Assembly: GCF_001547525.1 (NCBI RefSeq)
Contig: NZ_CM003768.1
Span: 682,001-746,000, forward strand
Direction: 5' to 3'
Source of the DNA: Burkholderia anthina
GTDB taxonomy: Bacteria > Pseudomonadota > Gammaproteobacteria > Burkholderiales > Burkholderiaceae
Length of the DNA stretch: 64,000 nucleotides
Each line of letters begins with the position of its first letter. Position 1 is the stretch's first letter. The position numbers were made by a program, and so were the translations under genes. Shown here one piece after another: positions 38,693-49,895 of the stretch. The notes under the pieces were generated by a model. It had not been told where the DNA came from, made no database searches, and saw only the letters and a list, made by a program, of their open reading frames with translations.

Positions 38693-38878
38693 CGCGCTGC
38701 GGCCCGGCGCCCGCTTGCGCGGGCGTGGTGGCCGGGCGGGCAGGGCAGGCCGGTCGGCGCTGCCGAAGGCGGGCTCGGGCGGTATCCGGTGCAGGTTGCG
38801 CCGGGTGCGGGCCCGCTGCCCGGAATCTGGAATTCCGCGTGCGGGGCGTCGTTTCGCGCGCGTAACTTGGCTCTTGTC

Positions 38879-39805
38879 GTGTCAGGCTTTGCATTCAACA
38901 AACTGGTCATCTTCGGCGTCGGCCTGATCGGCGGGTCGCTCGCGCGCGCGTTGCGCGAGCGCGCGCCGGGCAGCGCGGGCGAGATCGTCGGCGTGGGCCG
39001 TTCGCAGGCGTCGGTCGAGCGCGCGCTGTCGCTCGGCGTGATCGACCGTGCGGCGGCGCTCGACGACGACGCGCAATTGCGCGACGCGCTGGCCGGCGCC
39101 GATCTCGTCCTGCTGGCCGCGCCCGTCGCGCAGACGGGCCCGTTGCTCGCGCGCATCGCGCCGTGGCTCGACGGCGCGACGATCGTCACCGATGCGGGCA
39201 GCACCAAGTCCGATGTCGTCGCGGCGGCGCGCGAAGCGCTCGGCGCGCACATCGCGCAGTTCGTGCCGGGTCATCCGATCGCGGGGCGCGAATCGAGCGG
39301 TGTCGAGGCCGCGTTGCCGGATCTCTACGTCGGCCGCAACGTCGTGCTGTGCCCGTTGCCGGAGAACGCGCCCGAAGCCGTGGCGCGGATCGATGCGATG
39401 TGGCGCGCGACCGGCGCCGACGTGCGCACGATGAGCACCGAGCAGCACGATCGCGTATTTGCGTCGATCAGCCATCTGCCGCACGTGCTGTCGTTCGCGC
39501 TCGTCGAGCAGATTCTCGGCGAAGCCGACGCGGAACTGAAATTCTCGTACGCGGCCGGCGGTTTCCGCGATTTCACGCGCATCGCGGCGTCGAACCCGGA
39601 AATGTGGCGCGACGTGTGCGTCGCGAATCGCGCGGCGCTGCTCGACGAGCTCGACGGCTATACGCGCGTGCTCACGCGGTTGCGCGCGGCGATCGACGCC
39701 GGCGACGGCGCGGCGCTCGAAGCCGTATTCACGCGCTCGCGCGCCGCACGCAAGGCATGGCAGGAACGCGGTGGCACGCCGGCTGCCGAACCGGTCAAGA
39801 AATAA
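38879..39805 (+). CDS. tyrA: prephenate dehydrogenase
   Basis: 308 residues from the GTG at 38879 ([15 protein letters not shown]). Upstream codons in frame look non-coding. A TyrA enzyme of the tyrosine branch. The NAD(P) fold shows [16 protein letters not shown] at residues 9-24, followed by DAGSTKS and the catalytic His region [23 protein letters not shown] and [17 protein letters not shown] fit the helical dimer domain. No ACT domain and no fused chorismate mutase or aroA. It follows pheA by a 186-bp gap without a gene, and precedes aroA by 13 bp. Confidence 0.94.
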   Translation: MSGFAFNKLVIFGVGLIGGSLARALRERAPGSAGEIVGVGRSQASVERALSLGVIDRAAALDDDAQLRDALAGADLVLLAAPVAQTGPLLARIAPWLDGATIVTDAGSTKSDVVAAAREALGAHIAQFVPGHPIAGRESSGVEAALPDLYVGRNVVLCPLPENAPEAVARIDAMWRATGADVRTMSTEQHDRVFASISHLPHVLSFALVEQILGEADAELKFSYAAGGFRDFTRIAASNPEMWRDVCVANRAALLDELDGYTRVLTRLRAAIDAGDGAALEAVFTRSRAARKAWQERGGTPAAEPVKK

Positions 39806-39818
39806 CAGGACGATTCCC

Positions 39819-41123
39819 ATGGACTATCTCGATCTCGGCCCATACTCCAGCGCATCGGGCACCGTGCGCCTGCCCGGCTCGAAGAGCATTTCGAACCGCG
39901 TGCTGCTGCTCGCGGCGCTCGCCGAAGGCGAAACGACGATCACCAACCTGCTCGACTCCGACGACACGCGCGTGATGCTCGACGCGCTCGGCAAGCTCGG
40001 CGTGAAGCTCGCGCGCGACGGCGACACCTGTGTCGTCACCGGCACGCGCGGCGCGTTCACCGCGAAGACGGCCGACCTGTTCCTCGGCAACGCGGGCACG
40101 GCGGTGCGGCCGCTGACCGCCGCGCTCGCGGTGAACGGCGGCGACTATCGCGTGCACGGCGTGCCGCGCATGCACGAGCGGCCGATCGGCGATCTCGTCG
40201 ACGGCTTGCGCCAGATCGGCGCGCAGATCGACTACGAGCTCAACGACGGCTACCCGCCGCTGCGGATCAAGCCGGCGACGATCTCGGTCGACGCGCCGAT
40301 CCGCGTGCGCGGCGACGTGTCGAGCCAGTTCCTCACCGCGCTGCTGATGACGCTGCCGCTCGTGAAGGCGAAGGAGGGCAGGACCGTCGTCGAAGTCGAC
40401 GGCGAGCTGATCTCGAAGCCGTACATCGACATCACGATCCGGCTCATGGCGCGCTTCGGCGTGACCGTCGAGCGCGACGGCTGGCAGCGCTTCGTCGTGC
40501 CGGCCGGCGTCCGCTACCGCTCGCCGGGGCGGATCATGGTCGAGGGCGACGCGTCGTCCGCGTCGTACTTTCTCGCGGCCGGCGCGTTGGGCGGCGGCCC
40601 GTTGCGGGTCGAGGGCGTGGGGCGCGCGAGCATTCAGGGGGACGTCGGTTTCGCCAACGCGCTGATGCAGATGGGCGCGAACGTGACGATGGGCGACGAC
40701 TGGATCGACGTGCGCGGCATCGGCCACGATCACGGCAAGCTCGAGCCGATCGACATGGACTTCAACCTGATTCCCGACGCGGCGATGACCATCGCGGTCG
40801 CGGCGCTGTTCGCGAACGGCACGAGCACGCTGCGCAACATCGCGAGCTGGCGCGTGAAGGAGACGGACCGCATCGCCGCGATGGCGACCGAGCTGCGCAA
40901 GGTCGGCGCGATCGTCGAGGAAGGCCCCGACTACCTCGTCGTCACGCCGCCGGAAAAACTCACGCCGAATGCGGCGATCGATACGTACGACGATCACCGG
41001 ATGGCGATGTGCTTCTCGCTCGTCAGCCTGGGGGGCGTGCCCGTGCGGATCAACGATCCGAAGTGCGTCGGCAAGACGTTCCCCGACTATTTCGACCGCT
41101 TCGCCGCGCTCGCCAAGGCCTGA
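39819..41123 (+). CDS. aroA: 5-enolpyruvylshikimate-3-phosphate synthase
   Basis: 434 residues from the ATG at 39819 ([14 protein letters not shown]). Joins shikimate-3-phosphate and PEP in the shikimate pathway. [20 protein letters not shown] (residues 18-37) and [12 protein letters not shown] (near 92) mark a class I, glyphosate-sensitive type. Later motifs are [16 protein letters not shown] and [15 protein letters not shown]. 13 bp from tyrA before it and 13 bp from cmk after it, so in one operon. Confidence 0.98.
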   Translation: MDYLDLGPYSSASGTVRLPGSKSISNRVLLLAALAEGETTITNLLDSDDTRVMLDALGKLGVKLARDGDTCVVTGTRGAFTAKTADLFLGNAGTAVRPLTAALAVNGGDYRVHGVPRMHERPIGDLVDGLRQIGAQIDYELNDGYPPLRIKPATISVDAPIRVRGDVSSQFLTALLMTLPLVKAKEGRTVVEVDGELISKPYIDITIRLMARFGVTVERDGWQRFVVPAGVRYRSPGRIMVEGDASSASYFLAAGALGGGPLRVEGVGRASIQGDVGFANALMQMGANVTMGDDWIDVRGIGHDHGKLEPIDMDFNLIPDAAMTIAVAALFANGTSTLRNIASWRVKETDRIAAMATELRKVGAIVEEGPDYLVVTPPEKLTPNAAIDTYDDHRMAMCFSLVSLGGVPVRINDPKCVGKTFPDYFDRFAALAKA

Positions 41124-41136
41124 CCCGACTGTTCCG

Positions 41137-41823
41137 ATGAAATCCACCCGACCCTTTCACCCGACTCCCGTCATCACGATCGACGGCCCGACCGCTTCCG
41201 GCAAGGGCACCGTCGCGGCGCTCGTCGCCGCGCACCTGGGTTTTCACCTGCTCGACAGCGGCGCGCTGTACCGGCTCGCGGCGCTCGCGAGCGTGCGCTA
41301 CGGCATCGCCGCGGAAGACGTCGACGCGCTGGTGAAGCTGATCGACGACCTGCACATCACGTTCCGTGAAGGTTGCGCGCAGCTCGACGGCGTCGACGTG
41401 TCGAACGACATCCGCGCCGAAGCGGTCGGCAACCGCGCGTCGGCCATCGCCGTGCACGGGCCCGTGCGCACCGCGCTCGTCGCGCGCCAGCGCGCGTTCC
41501 GCAAGACGCCGGGCCTCGTGGCGGACGGGCGCGACATGGGCACCGTGATCTTCCCGGACGCCGTGCTGAAGGTGTTCCTGACGGCCAGCGCCGAGGCACG
41601 CGCGACCAGGCGGCATAAGCAATTGATGCAAAAAGGTTTTTCTGCTAATATAGATGACTTGCTCCGGGATCTTCGTGAACGTGACGCGCGCGACAGCAAT
41701 CGCGCGGCCGCGCCGCTGAAGCCTGCGGCAGATGCCAAGCTGCTCGATACGTCGGCACTTTCGGTCGATGAAGCCGTCGACCAGGTGCTGCAGTGGTACC
41801 GGGCACTCGGCCAGCCGGCCTGA
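41137..41823 (+). CDS. cmk: cytidylate kinase
   Basis: 228 residues from the ATG at 41137. Phosphorylates CMP and dCMP. The P-loop is [18 protein letters not shown] (residues 14-31), then [13 protein letters not shown], and [22 protein letters not shown] in the middle. The CMP-binding insert is present. The cmk-rpsA-ihfB order is conserved in many proteobacteria, linking nucleotide supply with translation genes. Confidence 0.97.
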   Translation: MKSTRPFHPTPVITIDGPTASGKGTVAALVAAHLGFHLLDSGALYRLAALASVRYGIAAEDVDALVKLIDDLHITFREGCAQLDGVDVSNDIRAEAVGNRASAIAVHGPVRTALVARQRAFRKTPGLVADGRDMGTVIFPDAVLKVFLTASAEARATRRHKQLMQKGFSANIDDLLRDLRERDARDSNRAAAPLKPAADAKLLDTSALSVDEAVDQVLQWYRALGQPA

Positions 41824-41965
41824 GAAGGCAGGCAGCGGTAGGTGCTTCGCGTCGCAAGCGCGGAGCGTGTTTCGAACCCTTAACCCCGTGTGGTCCTCGA
41901 TCTGGCCCTTTCAGCCTGCCATTCCGGCCGGCGTGGCACAGCGAGCCATGCACAATCAGATTTTT

Positions 41966-43678
41966 ATGTCCGACCTGCAAACCTCCAACCCGAATACCGA
42001 ATCCTTTGCGGCTCTGTTCGAAGAGTCGCTGACCCGCCAAGACATGCGCGCCGGCGAAGTGATCTCCGCCGAAGTCGTGCGCGTCGACCACAACTTCGTG
42101 GTCGTCAATGCAGGCCTGAAGTCCGAGGCTTACATTCCGATCGAGGAATTCCTGAACGATCAGGGCGAGGTTGAGGTGCAGTCGGGCGATTTCGTGTCCG
42201 TCGCGATCGACGCACTCGAAAACGGCTACGGCGACACGATCCTGTCGCGCGACAAGGCGAAGCGCCTTGCATCGTGGCTGTCGCTGGAAAAGGCGCTCGA
42301 CAACAACGAGCTCGTCACCGGCACCATCACCGGCAAGGTGAAGGGCGGCATGACCGTGATGGTCAACGGCATCCGCGCGTTCCTGCCGGGTTCGCTGGTC
42401 GACACGCGTCCGGTCAAGGACACGACCCCGTACGAAGGCAAGACGCTCGAGTTCCGCGTGATCAAGCTCGATCGCAAGCGTAACAACGTCGTGCTGTCGC
42501 GTCGTGCAGTGATCGAAGCCACGCAAGGCGAAGAGCGCGCGAAGCTGCTCGAGACGCTGAAGGAAGGCGCGATCGTCAACGGCGTGGTCAAGAACATCAC
42601 CGACTACGGCGCGTTCGTCGACCTCGGCGGCATCGACGGCCTGCTGCACATCACCGACATCGCATGGCGTCGCGTGCGTCACCCGAGCGAAGTCCTGTCG
42701 GTTGGCCAGGAAGTCACCGCGAAGATCCTCAAGTTCGACCAGGAGAAGAACCGCGTCTCGCTGGGCATCAAGCAACTGGGCGACGATCCGTGGGAAGGCA
42801 TCTCGCGCCGCTACCCGTCGGGCACGCGCCTGTTCGGCAAGGTCACGAACATCACCGACTACGGCGCATTCGTCGAAGTGGAATCGGGCATCGAAGGCCT
42901 CGTCCACGTGTCGGAAATGGACTGGACCAACAAGAACGTTGCGCCGTCGAAGGTTGTCCAGCTGGGCGACGAAGTCGAAGTCATGGTCCTCGAGATCGAC
43001 GAAGACCGCCGTCGTATCAGCCTCGGCATGAAGCAGTGCAAGCCGAATCCGTGGGATGACTTCAGCCGCAACTTCAAGAAGGGCGACAAGATCACGGGCG
43101 CGATCAAGTCGATCACCGACTTCGGCGTGTTCATCGGTCTGCCGGGCGGCATCGACGGCCTGGTCCACCTGTCGGACCTGTCGTGGAGCGAAGCCGGCGA
43201 AGAAGCCGTTCGCAAGTACAAGAAGGGCGACGAAGTCGAAGCGATCGTGCTCGGTATCGACGTCGAGAAGGAGCGCATTTCGCTCGGCATCAAGCAGCTC
43301 GAAGGCGACCCGTTCAGCAACTACGTTGCCATGAACGACAAGGGCTCGATCGTCGACGGCGTCGTGAAGACGGTCGATGCGAAGGGTGCGGTCGTCACGC
43401 TGACGGGCGACGTCGAAGGCTACCTGCGTGCGTCGGAAATCTCGCAGGATCGCGTCGAAGACGCACGCAACGTGCTGAAGGAAGGCGACAAGGTCAACGC
43501 GATGGTGATCAACATCGATCGCAAGTCGCGCGGCATCAACCTGTCGATCAAGGCGAAGGATTCGGCCGAGCAACAGGAAGCGATCCGCGGCCTGCAGTCG
43601 GACACGAGCGCTGCCGCGACCGGTACGACCAACCTCGGCGCGCTGCTGAAGGCGAAGCTCGACGGCCAGAACCAGTAA
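41966..43678 (+). CDS. rpsA: 30S ribosomal protein S1
   Basis: 570 residues from the ATG at 41966 ([20 protein letters not shown]). Six S1 RNA-binding repeats of about 85 residues, recognisable by [15 protein letters not shown] patterns ([54 protein letters not shown]). S1 brings mRNA with weak Shine-Dalgarno sites to the 30S subunit. An in-frame ATG at 41948 exists, but family length favours 41966. The 142-bp leader after cmk may allow autogenous control, as known in E. coli. Confidence 0.97.
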   Translation: MSDLQTSNPNTESFAALFEESLTRQDMRAGEVISAEVVRVDHNFVVVNAGLKSEAYIPIEEFLNDQGEVEVQSGDFVSVAIDALENGYGDTILSRDKAKRLASWLSLEKALDNNELVTGTITGKVKGGMTVMVNGIRAFLPGSLVDTRPVKDTTPYEGKTLEFRVIKLDRKRNNVVLSRRAVIEATQGEERAKLLETLKEGAIVNGVVKNITDYGAFVDLGGIDGLLHITDIAWRRVRHPSEVLSVGQEVTAKILKFDQEKNRVSLGIKQLGDDPWEGISRRYPSGTRLFGKVTNITDYGAFVEVESGIEGLVHVSEMDWTNKNVAPSKVVQLGDEVEVMVLEIDEDRRRISLGMKQCKPNPWDDFSRNFKKGDKITGAIKSITDFGVFIGLPGGIDGLVHLSDLSWSEAGEEAVRKYKKGDEVEAIVLGIDVEKERISLGIKQLEGDPFSNYVAMNDKGSIVDGVVKTVDAKGAVVTLTGDVEGYLRASEISQDRVEDARNVLKEGDKVNAMVINIDRKSRGINLSIKAKDSAEQQEAIRGLQSDTSAAATGTTNLGALLKAKLDGQNQ

Positions 43679-43700
43679 GCCTTACGAGGTCTGCTGAAGT

Positions 43701-44024
43701 ATGACCAAATCCGAGTTGGTCGCGCAGCTGGCATCGCGATTTCCGCAACTTGTCCTCAAGGATGCGGATTTCGCGGTGAAAACGATGCTCGATGCGATGT
43801 CCGACGCCCTGGCGAAAGGGCATCGCATTGAAATTCGGGGTTTCGGCAGCTTTGGCCTCAACCGTCGCCCGGCGCGCGTCGGACGCAACCCGAAGTCGGG
43901 GGAGAAAGTGCAGGTGCCCGAGAAGTTCGTGCCGCACTTCAAGCCTGGCAAGGAGTTGCGTGAACGCGTCGACGGCCGCGCCGGTGAACCGCTGAAGGCT
44001 GACGATCCGGACGACGAGCGTTGA
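43701..44024 (+). CDS. ihfB: integration host factor subunit beta
   Basis: 107 residues. The DNA-bending IHF beta subunit, partner of IhfA encoded elsewhere. It has [35 protein letters not shown] and the Pro-containing arm [30 protein letters not shown] that intercalates in DNA. The tail of about 15 residues after RERV is slightly longer than in E. coli (94). 22 bp after rpsA and followed by a terminator. Confidence 0.97.
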   Translation: MTKSELVAQLASRFPQLVLKDADFAVKTMLDAMSDALAKGHRIEIRGFGSFGLNRRPARVGRNPKSGEKVQVPEKFVPHFKPGKELRERVDGRAGEPLKADDPDDER

Positions 44025-44067
44025 GCGTCGTTCGGTGTGCCCGGAACCTGTCCGGCGAAGGCTGAAA

Positions 44068-44096
44068 AGAAAAGCGCCCCTTGCGGGCGCTTTTTT
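44068..44096 (+). terminator. intrinsic terminator after ihfB
   Basis: Nine-bp stem (44071-44079 with 44085-44093) including a GCGCCC/GGGCGC core, 5-nt loop, and a run of six or more T. Confidence 0.88.
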
Positions 44097-44234
44097 CATT
44101 TGCGGCCACGGGTGTGCAACGCGGGCGCACAGGATCTGCGCAGCCGCGGAAACGCTTCCTTTACAATACGGGTCGATTCGGTGCGACGAAGGGGAGTCGC
44201 GCGCCGCGGCAAACCTCAACAAAGAGAGGGCTTC

Positions 44235-44528
44235 ATGAAGTTTATCGTCTGGCTGATCCGGGTATTGGTGTTCGTCCTGCTGCTGGTGCTCGCGCTGGCC
44301 AATACACAAACCGCGACGCTGAATTTCGTTGCCGGCTACGCATGGCAAGCGCCGCTGATCCTGATCGGCCTGGCATTCTTCGTCGTGGGGTTGCTGGCCG
44401 GCCTGCTGTCCGCGCTGCCTTCAATCTTCCGCCTCCGCCTCGAGAACGGGCGTTTGAAGCGCGATCTGCGTGCGGCGCGCGAAACGCCCGCCGTCATCGA
44501 CCAGCCGCCGATGCCGCCCGTCATTTAA
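44235..44528 (+). CDS. lapA: LapA family membrane protein (DUF1049)
   Basis: 97 residues from the ATG at 44235, with AGAGAGGG as ribosome site. Two membrane helices (about 5-25 and 40-62) precede a short basic, charged cytoplasmic tail. LapA works with LapB in regulating LPS assembly, and in E. coli LapB directs FtsH-mediated breakdown of LpxC. Gene order lapA-lapB fits. Confidence 0.88.
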   Translation: MKFIVWLIRVLVFVLLLVLALANTQTATLNFVAGYAWQAPLILIGLAFFVVGLLAGLLSALPSIFRLRLENGRLKRDLRAARETPAVIDQPPMPPVI

Positions 44529-44582
44529 CACGGACGCCGCGCGATTCCTCGCGCGGTTTTCGTCTCTGCTTCGATATTTCGC

Positions 44583-45755
44583 ATGGATCTGGATTTCTGG
44601 TGGTTGCTCGCGATTCCGGTCGCATTCGCGCTCGGTTGGGCGGCGTCACGCTATGACCTGAAGAATCTCCTGTCGGAGAGTGCCAACCTGCCGCGCTCGT
44701 ATTTTCGCGGCCTGAATTTTCTGTTGAACGAACAACCGGACAAGGCGATCGATGCGTTCATCGAGGTGGCCAAGCTCGATCCCGAGACGGTCGAGCTGCA
44801 CTTCGCGCTCGGCAACCTGTTTCGCCGTCGCGGCGAGACCGACCGCGCGATCCGCGTGCACCAGAACCTGCTGAGCCGCACCGATCTGCCGGTCAACGAG
44901 CGCGACCACGCGCTGTACGAACTGGGCCAGGACTTCCTGAAGGCCGGCCTGCTGGATCGCGCCGAAGAGGCGTTCCACAAGCTCGCGGACGGCGACTACG
45001 CGCTCGGCGCACAGCGGGCGTTGCTGACGATCTACGAGATCGAGAAGGACTGGAACAAGTCGATCGACACGGCCAAACGCATCGAATCGATGAGCGACAA
45101 GCCGCTCGGCATCGAAATTGCGCAGTTTCACTGCGAACTCGCGCAGGACGCGCTGCAGCGCAAGAATGCCGCAGCGGCGGCCGAGCAACTGCGCCTTGCG
45201 CTGACCGTGAATCCGCAGAACGTCCGTGCGACGGTTCTGTCCGGCGACGCGGCGGAAGCGGCGGGCGACCACGCGGCCGCGATCGAGTACTGGAAGCGCG
45301 TCGAAGCGCAGAATCCGGCGTATCTGCCGCTCGTCGCCGACAAACTGATGAAGGCGTACGTCGCACTCGGCAAGAACGTCGAAGGCGCGGAACTCCTGAT
45401 GGGGTACGTCGATCGTTATCCGTCGAACGACCTGCTCGACATCGCCTATCAGCATATCGCCGGGTTGCGCGGCCAGGATGCCGCGCACACGCTCGCGCGC
45501 ACGCAGATGGAAAAGTCGCCGAACCTGTCGGGGATGCTGCACCTGCTCGATGCGCAGATCGCGGCGGCCGACGAACCGCGTCGTAAGGAACTTGAAATGA
45601 TGCGCGCGCTGATCAAGCAGCGCACGAAAAATCTGCCACGGTATACGTGCCAGAATTGCGGTTTCCGGGCACGGCTCTTCTACTGGCAGTGCCCCGGCTG
45701 CAGCGGCTGGGAAACCTATGCGCCGCGCCGCGTCGAACCGGCGATGCCGGGCTGA
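44583..45755 (+). CDS. lapB: lipopolysaccharide assembly protein B (YciM)
   Basis: 390 residues. An N-terminal anchor helix (MDLDFWWLLAIPVAFALGWA) is followed by cytoplasmic TPR repeats (about 35-340, including RSYFRGLNFLLNEQPDKAID). A C-terminal rubredoxin-like metal site follows, with CQNCGF (near 356) and CPGCSGWETY (near 372). The full set of features of LapB is present. It connects FtsH to LpxC and so balances LPS with phospholipid. 54 bp after lapA, and upstream of LPS sugar genes. Confidence 0.95.
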   Translation: MDLDFWWLLAIPVAFALGWAASRYDLKNLLSESANLPRSYFRGLNFLLNEQPDKAIDAFIEVAKLDPETVELHFALGNLFRRRGETDRAIRVHQNLLSRTDLPVNERDHALYELGQDFLKAGLLDRAEEAFHKLADGDYALGAQRALLTIYEIEKDWNKSIDTAKRIESMSDKPLGIEIAQFHCELAQDALQRKNAAAAAEQLRLALTVNPQNVRATVLSGDAAEAAGDHAAAIEYWKRVEAQNPAYLPLVADKLMKAYVALGKNVEGAELLMGYVDRYPSNDLLDIAYQHIAGLRGQDAAHTLARTQMEKSPNLSGMLHLLDAQIAAADEPRRKELEMMRALIKQRTKNLPRYTCQNCGFRARLFYWQCPGCSGWETYAPRRVEPAMPG

Positions 45756-45845
45756 TCCTGGCGCGCGGAGCCAACGCGCAGCGGTTGCCGCCGGGCTCGT
45801 CCCGGCGGCCAAGTTAGTCAATTACCGGGAAGTACCGGAACATCT

Positions 45846-47246
45846 ATGAAAATCACCATCATCGGCACCGGCTATGTCGGTCTCGTCACGGGCGCCTGCC
45901 TCGCGGAGATCGGTCACGACGTCTTCTGTCTCGACGTCGATCCGCGCAAGATCGACATCCTGAACAACGGCGGGATGCCGATTCACGAACCGGGGCTGCT
46001 GGACATCATCGCGCGCAACCGCACGGCGGGGCGCCTGCGCTTCTCGACCGACATCGAGGCGAGCGTCGCGCATGGCGAGATCCAGTTCATCGCGGTCGGC
46101 ACGCCGCCCGACGAGGACGGCTCGGCCGACCTGCAATACGTGCTCGAGGCCGCGCGCAACATCGGCCGCCACATGACGGGCTTCAAGGTGATCGTCGACA
46201 AGTCGACGGTGCCGGTCGGCACCGCGCAGCGCGTGCGCGGCGTGGTCGACGAGGCGCTTGCCGCACGCGGGCTCGCGGGCAGCGTCGCGCATCGCTTCTC
46301 GGTCGTATCGAATCCGGAATTCCTGAAGGAAGGCGCCGCGGTCGAGGACTTCATGCGTCCGGACCGGATCATCATCGGCGTCGACGATGACGAAACCGGT
46401 ACGACCGCGCGCGAGAAGATGAAGAAGCTCTACGCGCCGTTCAACCGCAATCACGAGCGCACGATCTACATGGACGTGCGTTCGGCCGAGTTCGCGAAGT
46501 ATGCGGCGAACGCGATGCTCGCGACGCGCATCTCGTTCATGAACGAGATGTCGAATCTCGCCGACAAGGTCGGCGCGGACATCGAGGCCGTGCGACGCGG
46601 GATCGGCTCCGATCCGCGCATCGGCTATCACTTCCTGTACGCGGGCGTCGGCTACGGCGGCTCGTGCTTCCCGAAGGACGTGCAGGCGCTGATCCGCACC
46701 GCGGGCGAGAACGGCCAGCCGCTGCGCATCCTCGAGGCCGTCGAGGCCGCCAACCATGCTCAGAAGGACGTGCTGATCGGCAAGATCGAGCAGCGCTTCG
46801 GCGCCGACCTGACGGGCCGCGAGTTCGCGGTCTGGGGCCTGGCGTTCAAGCCGAACACCGACGACATGCGCGAGGCGCCGAGCCGTCGCCTGATCGCCGC
46901 GCTGCTCGAACGCGGAGCAACCGTGCGCGCGTACGATCCGGTCGCGGTCGACGAAGCGCGGCGCGTGTTCGCGCTGGATTTCGGCGACGATGCGCGCGCA
47001 CTGGCGCGGCTGCATCTCGTCGACACGCAGGATCTCGCCGTCACCGGCGCGGATGCGCTCGTGATCGTGACCGAGTGGAAGGAATTCCGCAGCCCCGATT
47101 TCACGCGCCTGAAGGCCGAACTGAAGGCGCCGGTGATCTTCGATGGGCGCAACCTGTACGAGCCGGACGCGATGGCCGAGCTGGGCATCGACTATTACGC
47201 GATCGGCCGGCCGTACGTCGATCCCCAGTCGTCCTCCCGTGGCTGA
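45846..47246 (+). CDS. ugd: UDP-glucose 6-dehydrogenase
   Basis: 466 residues. Oxidises UDP-glucose twice to UDP-glucuronate, the precursor of 4-amino-4-deoxy-arabinose and of capsule sugars. The NAD fold starts [20 protein letters not shown] (residues 2-21). [12 protein letters not shown] follows, the catalytic Cys lies in [13 protein letters not shown] near residue 275, and the C-terminal UDP domain has [17 protein letters not shown]. In Burkholderia Ara4N on lipid A is vital, so this gene is significant for the envelope. 7 bp before hldA. Confidence 0.97.
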   Translation: MKITIIGTGYVGLVTGACLAEIGHDVFCLDVDPRKIDILNNGGMPIHEPGLLDIIARNRTAGRLRFSTDIEASVAHGEIQFIAVGTPPDEDGSADLQYVLEAARNIGRHMTGFKVIVDKSTVPVGTAQRVRGVVDEALAARGLAGSVAHRFSVVSNPEFLKEGAAVEDFMRPDRIIIGVDDDETGTTAREKMKKLYAPFNRNHERTIYMDVRSAEFAKYAANAMLATRISFMNEMSNLADKVGADIEAVRRGIGSDPRIGYHFLYAGVGYGGSCFPKDVQALIRTAGENGQPLRILEAVEAANHAQKDVLIGKIEQRFGADLTGREFAVWGLAFKPNTDDMREAPSRRLIAALLERGATVRAYDPVAVDEARRVFALDFGDDARALARLHLVDTQDLAVTGADALVIVTEWKEFRSPDFTRLKAELKAPVIFDGRNLYEPDAMAELGIDYYAIGRPYVDPQSSSRG

Positions 47247-47253
47247 ACGTACG

Positions 47254-48204
47254 ATGAATACTCTTCGCGAAATCGTTCCGGTGCCGCGCGAGCAACTCGC
47301 GCGCTCGCGTGTGCTCGTCGTCGGCGACGTGATGCTCGACCGTTACTGGTTCGGCAACGTCGACCGCATTTCACCTGAAGCGCCGGTGCCGGTCGTGCAC
47401 GTGCAGCGCCAGGAGGAGCGGCTCGGCGGCGCGGCCAACGTTGCACGCAATGCCGTGACGCTCGGCGGCCAGGCCGGCCTGCTGTGCGTCGTCGGTTGCG
47501 ACGAACCCGGCGAGCGGATCGTCGAGCTGCTCGGCAGCAGCGGCGTGACGCCGCATCTCGAGCGCGATCCCGCACTCCCGACCACGATCAAGCTGCGCGT
47601 GCTCGCGCGCCAGCAACAACTGCTGCGCGTCGATTTCGAGGCGATGCCGACGCACGAGGTGCTGCTCGCGGGGCTCGCACGCTTCGACGTGCTGCTGCCG
47701 CAGCACGACGTCGTGCTGATGTCGGATTACGCCAAAGGCGGCCTCACGCACGTCACGACGATGATCGAGAAGGCGCGTGCGGCCGGCAAGGCGGTCCTGG
47801 TCGACCCGAAGGGCGACGACTGGGCACGCTATCGAGGCGCATCGCTGATCACGCCGAATCGTGCGGAACTGCGCGAGGTGGTCGGGCAGTGGAAATCGGA
47901 AGACGACCTGCGCGCGCGCGTCGCGAATCTGCGCGCGGAGCTCGGCATCGACGCGCTGCTGCTCACGCGTTCGGAGGAGGGCATGACGCTCTTTTCCGCG
48001 GGCGGCGAACTGCATGCGCCGGCGCTCGCGCGCGAAGTGTTCGACGTGTCGGGCGCGGGCGACACCGTGATCGCGACGGTCGCGACGATGCTCGGCGCCG
48101 GTGTGCCGCTCGTCGACGCCGTGGTGCTCGCGAATCGCGCAGCAGGCATCGTGGTCGGCAAGCTCGGCACGGCCACCGTGGATTACGACGAACTGTTTCA
48201 CTGA
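47254..48204 (+). CDS. hldA: D-glycero-beta-D-manno-heptose-7-phosphate kinase
   Basis: 316 residues from the ATG at 47254. A PfkB-family sugar kinase equal to the first domain of E. coli HldE: RVLVVGDVMLDRYWFGNVDR, the dimer/PfkB segment RLGGAANVARNAVTLGG, and the ATP/anion motif VFDVSGAGDTVIATVA near residue 260. The second, ADP-heptose synthase domain is absent, so the two activities are split (hldC elsewhere), as usual in beta-proteobacteria. It forms heptose-1,7-bisphosphate for the LPS core. Cytoplasmic. Confidence 0.95.
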   Translation: MNTLREIVPVPREQLARSRVLVVGDVMLDRYWFGNVDRISPEAPVPVVHVQRQEERLGGAANVARNAVTLGGQAGLLCVVGCDEPGERIVELLGSSGVTPHLERDPALPTTIKLRVLARQQQLLRVDFEAMPTHEVLLAGLARFDVLLPQHDVVLMSDYAKGGLTHVTTMIEKARAAGKAVLVDPKGDDWARYRGASLITPNRAELREVVGQWKSEDDLRARVANLRAELGIDALLLTRSEEGMTLFSAGGELHAPALAREVFDVSGAGDTVIATVATMLGAGVPLVDAVVLANRAAGIVVGKLGTATVDYDELFH

Positions 48205-48267
48205 GCGCATTCGGCGGCGCGACGAGCGCGCCGCACGCATGGCTCGCACTTTTCAGGCAGGACGATC

Positions 48268-49260
48268 ATGACCCTCATCGTCACCGGCGCAGCCGGTTTT
48301 ATCGGCGCGAACATCGTCAAGGCGCTCAACGAGCGCGGCGAGACGCGCATCATCGCGGTCGACAACCTGACGCGCGCGGACAAGTTCCGCAATCTCGTCG
48401 ACTGCGAGATCGACGACTATCTCGACAAGACCGAATTCGTCGAACGCTTCGCGCGCGGCGATTTCGGCAAGGTACGCGCGGTATTTCACGAAGGCGCCTG
48501 TTCGGACACGATGGAAACCGACGGCCGCTACATGATGGACAACAACTTCCGCTACAGCCGTGCGGTGCTCGATACCTGCCTCGCGCAGGGCACGCAGTTC
48601 CTGTATGCATCGTCGGCCGCGATCTACGGCGGCTCGACGCGTTTCGTCGAGGAGCGCGACGTCGAGGCGCCGCTGAACGTGTACGGCTATTCGAAGTTCC
48701 TGTTCGATCAGGTGATCCGTCGCGTGCTGCCGAGCGCGAAGAGCCAGATCGCGGGCTTCCGCTATTTCAACGTGTACGGCCCGCGCGAGACCCACAAGGG
48801 CCGCATGGCGTCGGTCGCGTTCCACAACTTCAACCAGTTCCGCGCGGAAGGCAAGGTGAAGCTGTTCGGCGAGTACAACGGCTACGCGCCGGGCGAGCAG
48901 ACGCGCGATTTCGTGTCGGTCGAGGACGTGACCAAGGTGAACCTGTTCTTCTTCGATCATCCGGAGAAGTCGGGCATCTTCAATCTCGGCACGGGCCGCG
49001 CCCAGCCGTTCAACGATATCGCGTCGACGGTCGTGAACACGCTGCGCGCGCTCGACAACCAGCCGCCGCTGACGCTCGCGCAGCAGGTCGAGCAGGGCTT
49101 GATCGAATACGTGCCGTTCCCCGATGCGCTGCGCGGCAAGTATCAGTGCTTCACGCAGGCCGACCAGACGAAACTGCGCGCGGCCGGCTACGACGCACCG
49201 TTCCTGACCGTGCAGGAAGGCGTCGATCGCTACGTCCGTTGGCTATCCGGCCAGGTTTAA
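48268..49260 (+). CDS. hldD: ADP-L-glycero-D-manno-heptose 6-epimerase
   Basis: 330 residues. A short-chain dehydrogenase-type epimerase that makes ADP-L-glycero-D-manno-heptose for the LPS inner core. [19 protein letters not shown] (residues 2-20) is the NADP fold, [17 protein letters not shown] is a HldD signature, and the catalytic YxxxK is YGYSK near residue 141. [11 protein letters not shown] follows. Downstream of hldA by 63 bp, completing an LPS precursor block. Confidence 0.97.
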   Translation: MTLIVTGAAGFIGANIVKALNERGETRIIAVDNLTRADKFRNLVDCEIDDYLDKTEFVERFARGDFGKVRAVFHEGACSDTMETDGRYMMDNNFRYSRAVLDTCLAQGTQFLYASSAAIYGGSTRFVEERDVEAPLNVYGYSKFLFDQVIRRVLPSAKSQIAGFRYFNVYGPRETHKGRMASVAFHNFNQFRAEGKVKLFGEYNGYAPGEQTRDFVSVEDVTKVNLFFFDHPEKSGIFNLGTGRAQPFNDIASTVVNTLRALDNQPPLTLAQQVEQGLIEYVPFPDALRGKYQCFTQADQTKLRAAGYDAPFLTVQEGVDRYVRWLSGQV

Positions 49261-49334
49261 ACCGGCGCGTCACATCGATAGACTGGGTCTCACGGTCGGC
49301 AGCCGCCGGCCGTTTTTCTTCGGAGATCCAGCAC

Positions 49335-49682
49335 ATGATCAGGAAATGGTTTGCCGCAGCGGTCATGCTCGGCGCGGTGGCGTCGGCCTGGGCGGCCGTC
49401 GACGTCAACACCGCGAACGAGGATGCGCTCGTCGGCATCAAGGGCATTGGCCCGGCGCGGGCGAAGGCGATTCTCGACGAGCGCGGCGCACACGGTCCGT
49501 TCAGGAATGCGGACGATCTCGCCACGCGCGTGAAGGGCATGGGCGGGCATACCGTCGAGCGGCTTCAGCAGGAAGGACTGACGATCGGTGCGGCGGCCGG
49601 CACGGGTACGACGCCGCCGGCCGCGGGCAAGCCGGCGGCGGCAAGGCCCGCCGCCGCACCGGCCCGCACGGCGCAGAAATAA
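49335..49682 (+). CDS. ComEA-like helix-hairpin-helix exported protein
   Basis: 115 residues from the ATG at 49335. A signal peptide (MIRKWFAAAVMLGAVASAWA) precedes a double helix-hairpin-helix domain: VDVNTANEDALVGIKGIGPARAKAILDER (residues about 22-50) and a second hairpin around KGMGGHTVERLQ. An Ala/Pro-rich tail follows. Such proteins bind DNA without sequence preference and, as ComEA, help pull DNA into the periplasm. No other competence gene lies nearby, so a role in transformation is inference. Confidence 0.86.
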   Translation: MIRKWFAAAVMLGAVASAWAAVDVNTANEDALVGIKGIGPARAKAILDERGAHGPFRNADDLATRVKGMGGHTVERLQQEGLTIGAAAGTGTTPPAAGKPAAARPAAAPARTAQK

Positions 49683-49895
49683 CGGGTCGCACATACCCGA
49701 CACAGGGCTCCTTCAGCCGCCGTCGTTGCGACGGCTTCCCGCGGCATGCCGCGGGTTTTTTGCGTGCGGCGGGCTGCGCGACGATCGCGCACCGCGCGGC
49801 ACGCGTATTCCATCGTCGCAATGGGGTTGCCGGCGCGCGTGCCGGTGCTGGTTTACAATCGATCGATTGATCGGCCTCGCACTCACGGTATATCC

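Noticed and set aside
49827..49859. TTGCCG and TACAAT as a cysM promoter
   Set aside because: The spacer is 21 bp, too long; only the TACAAT is promoter-like, so no promoter was listed.
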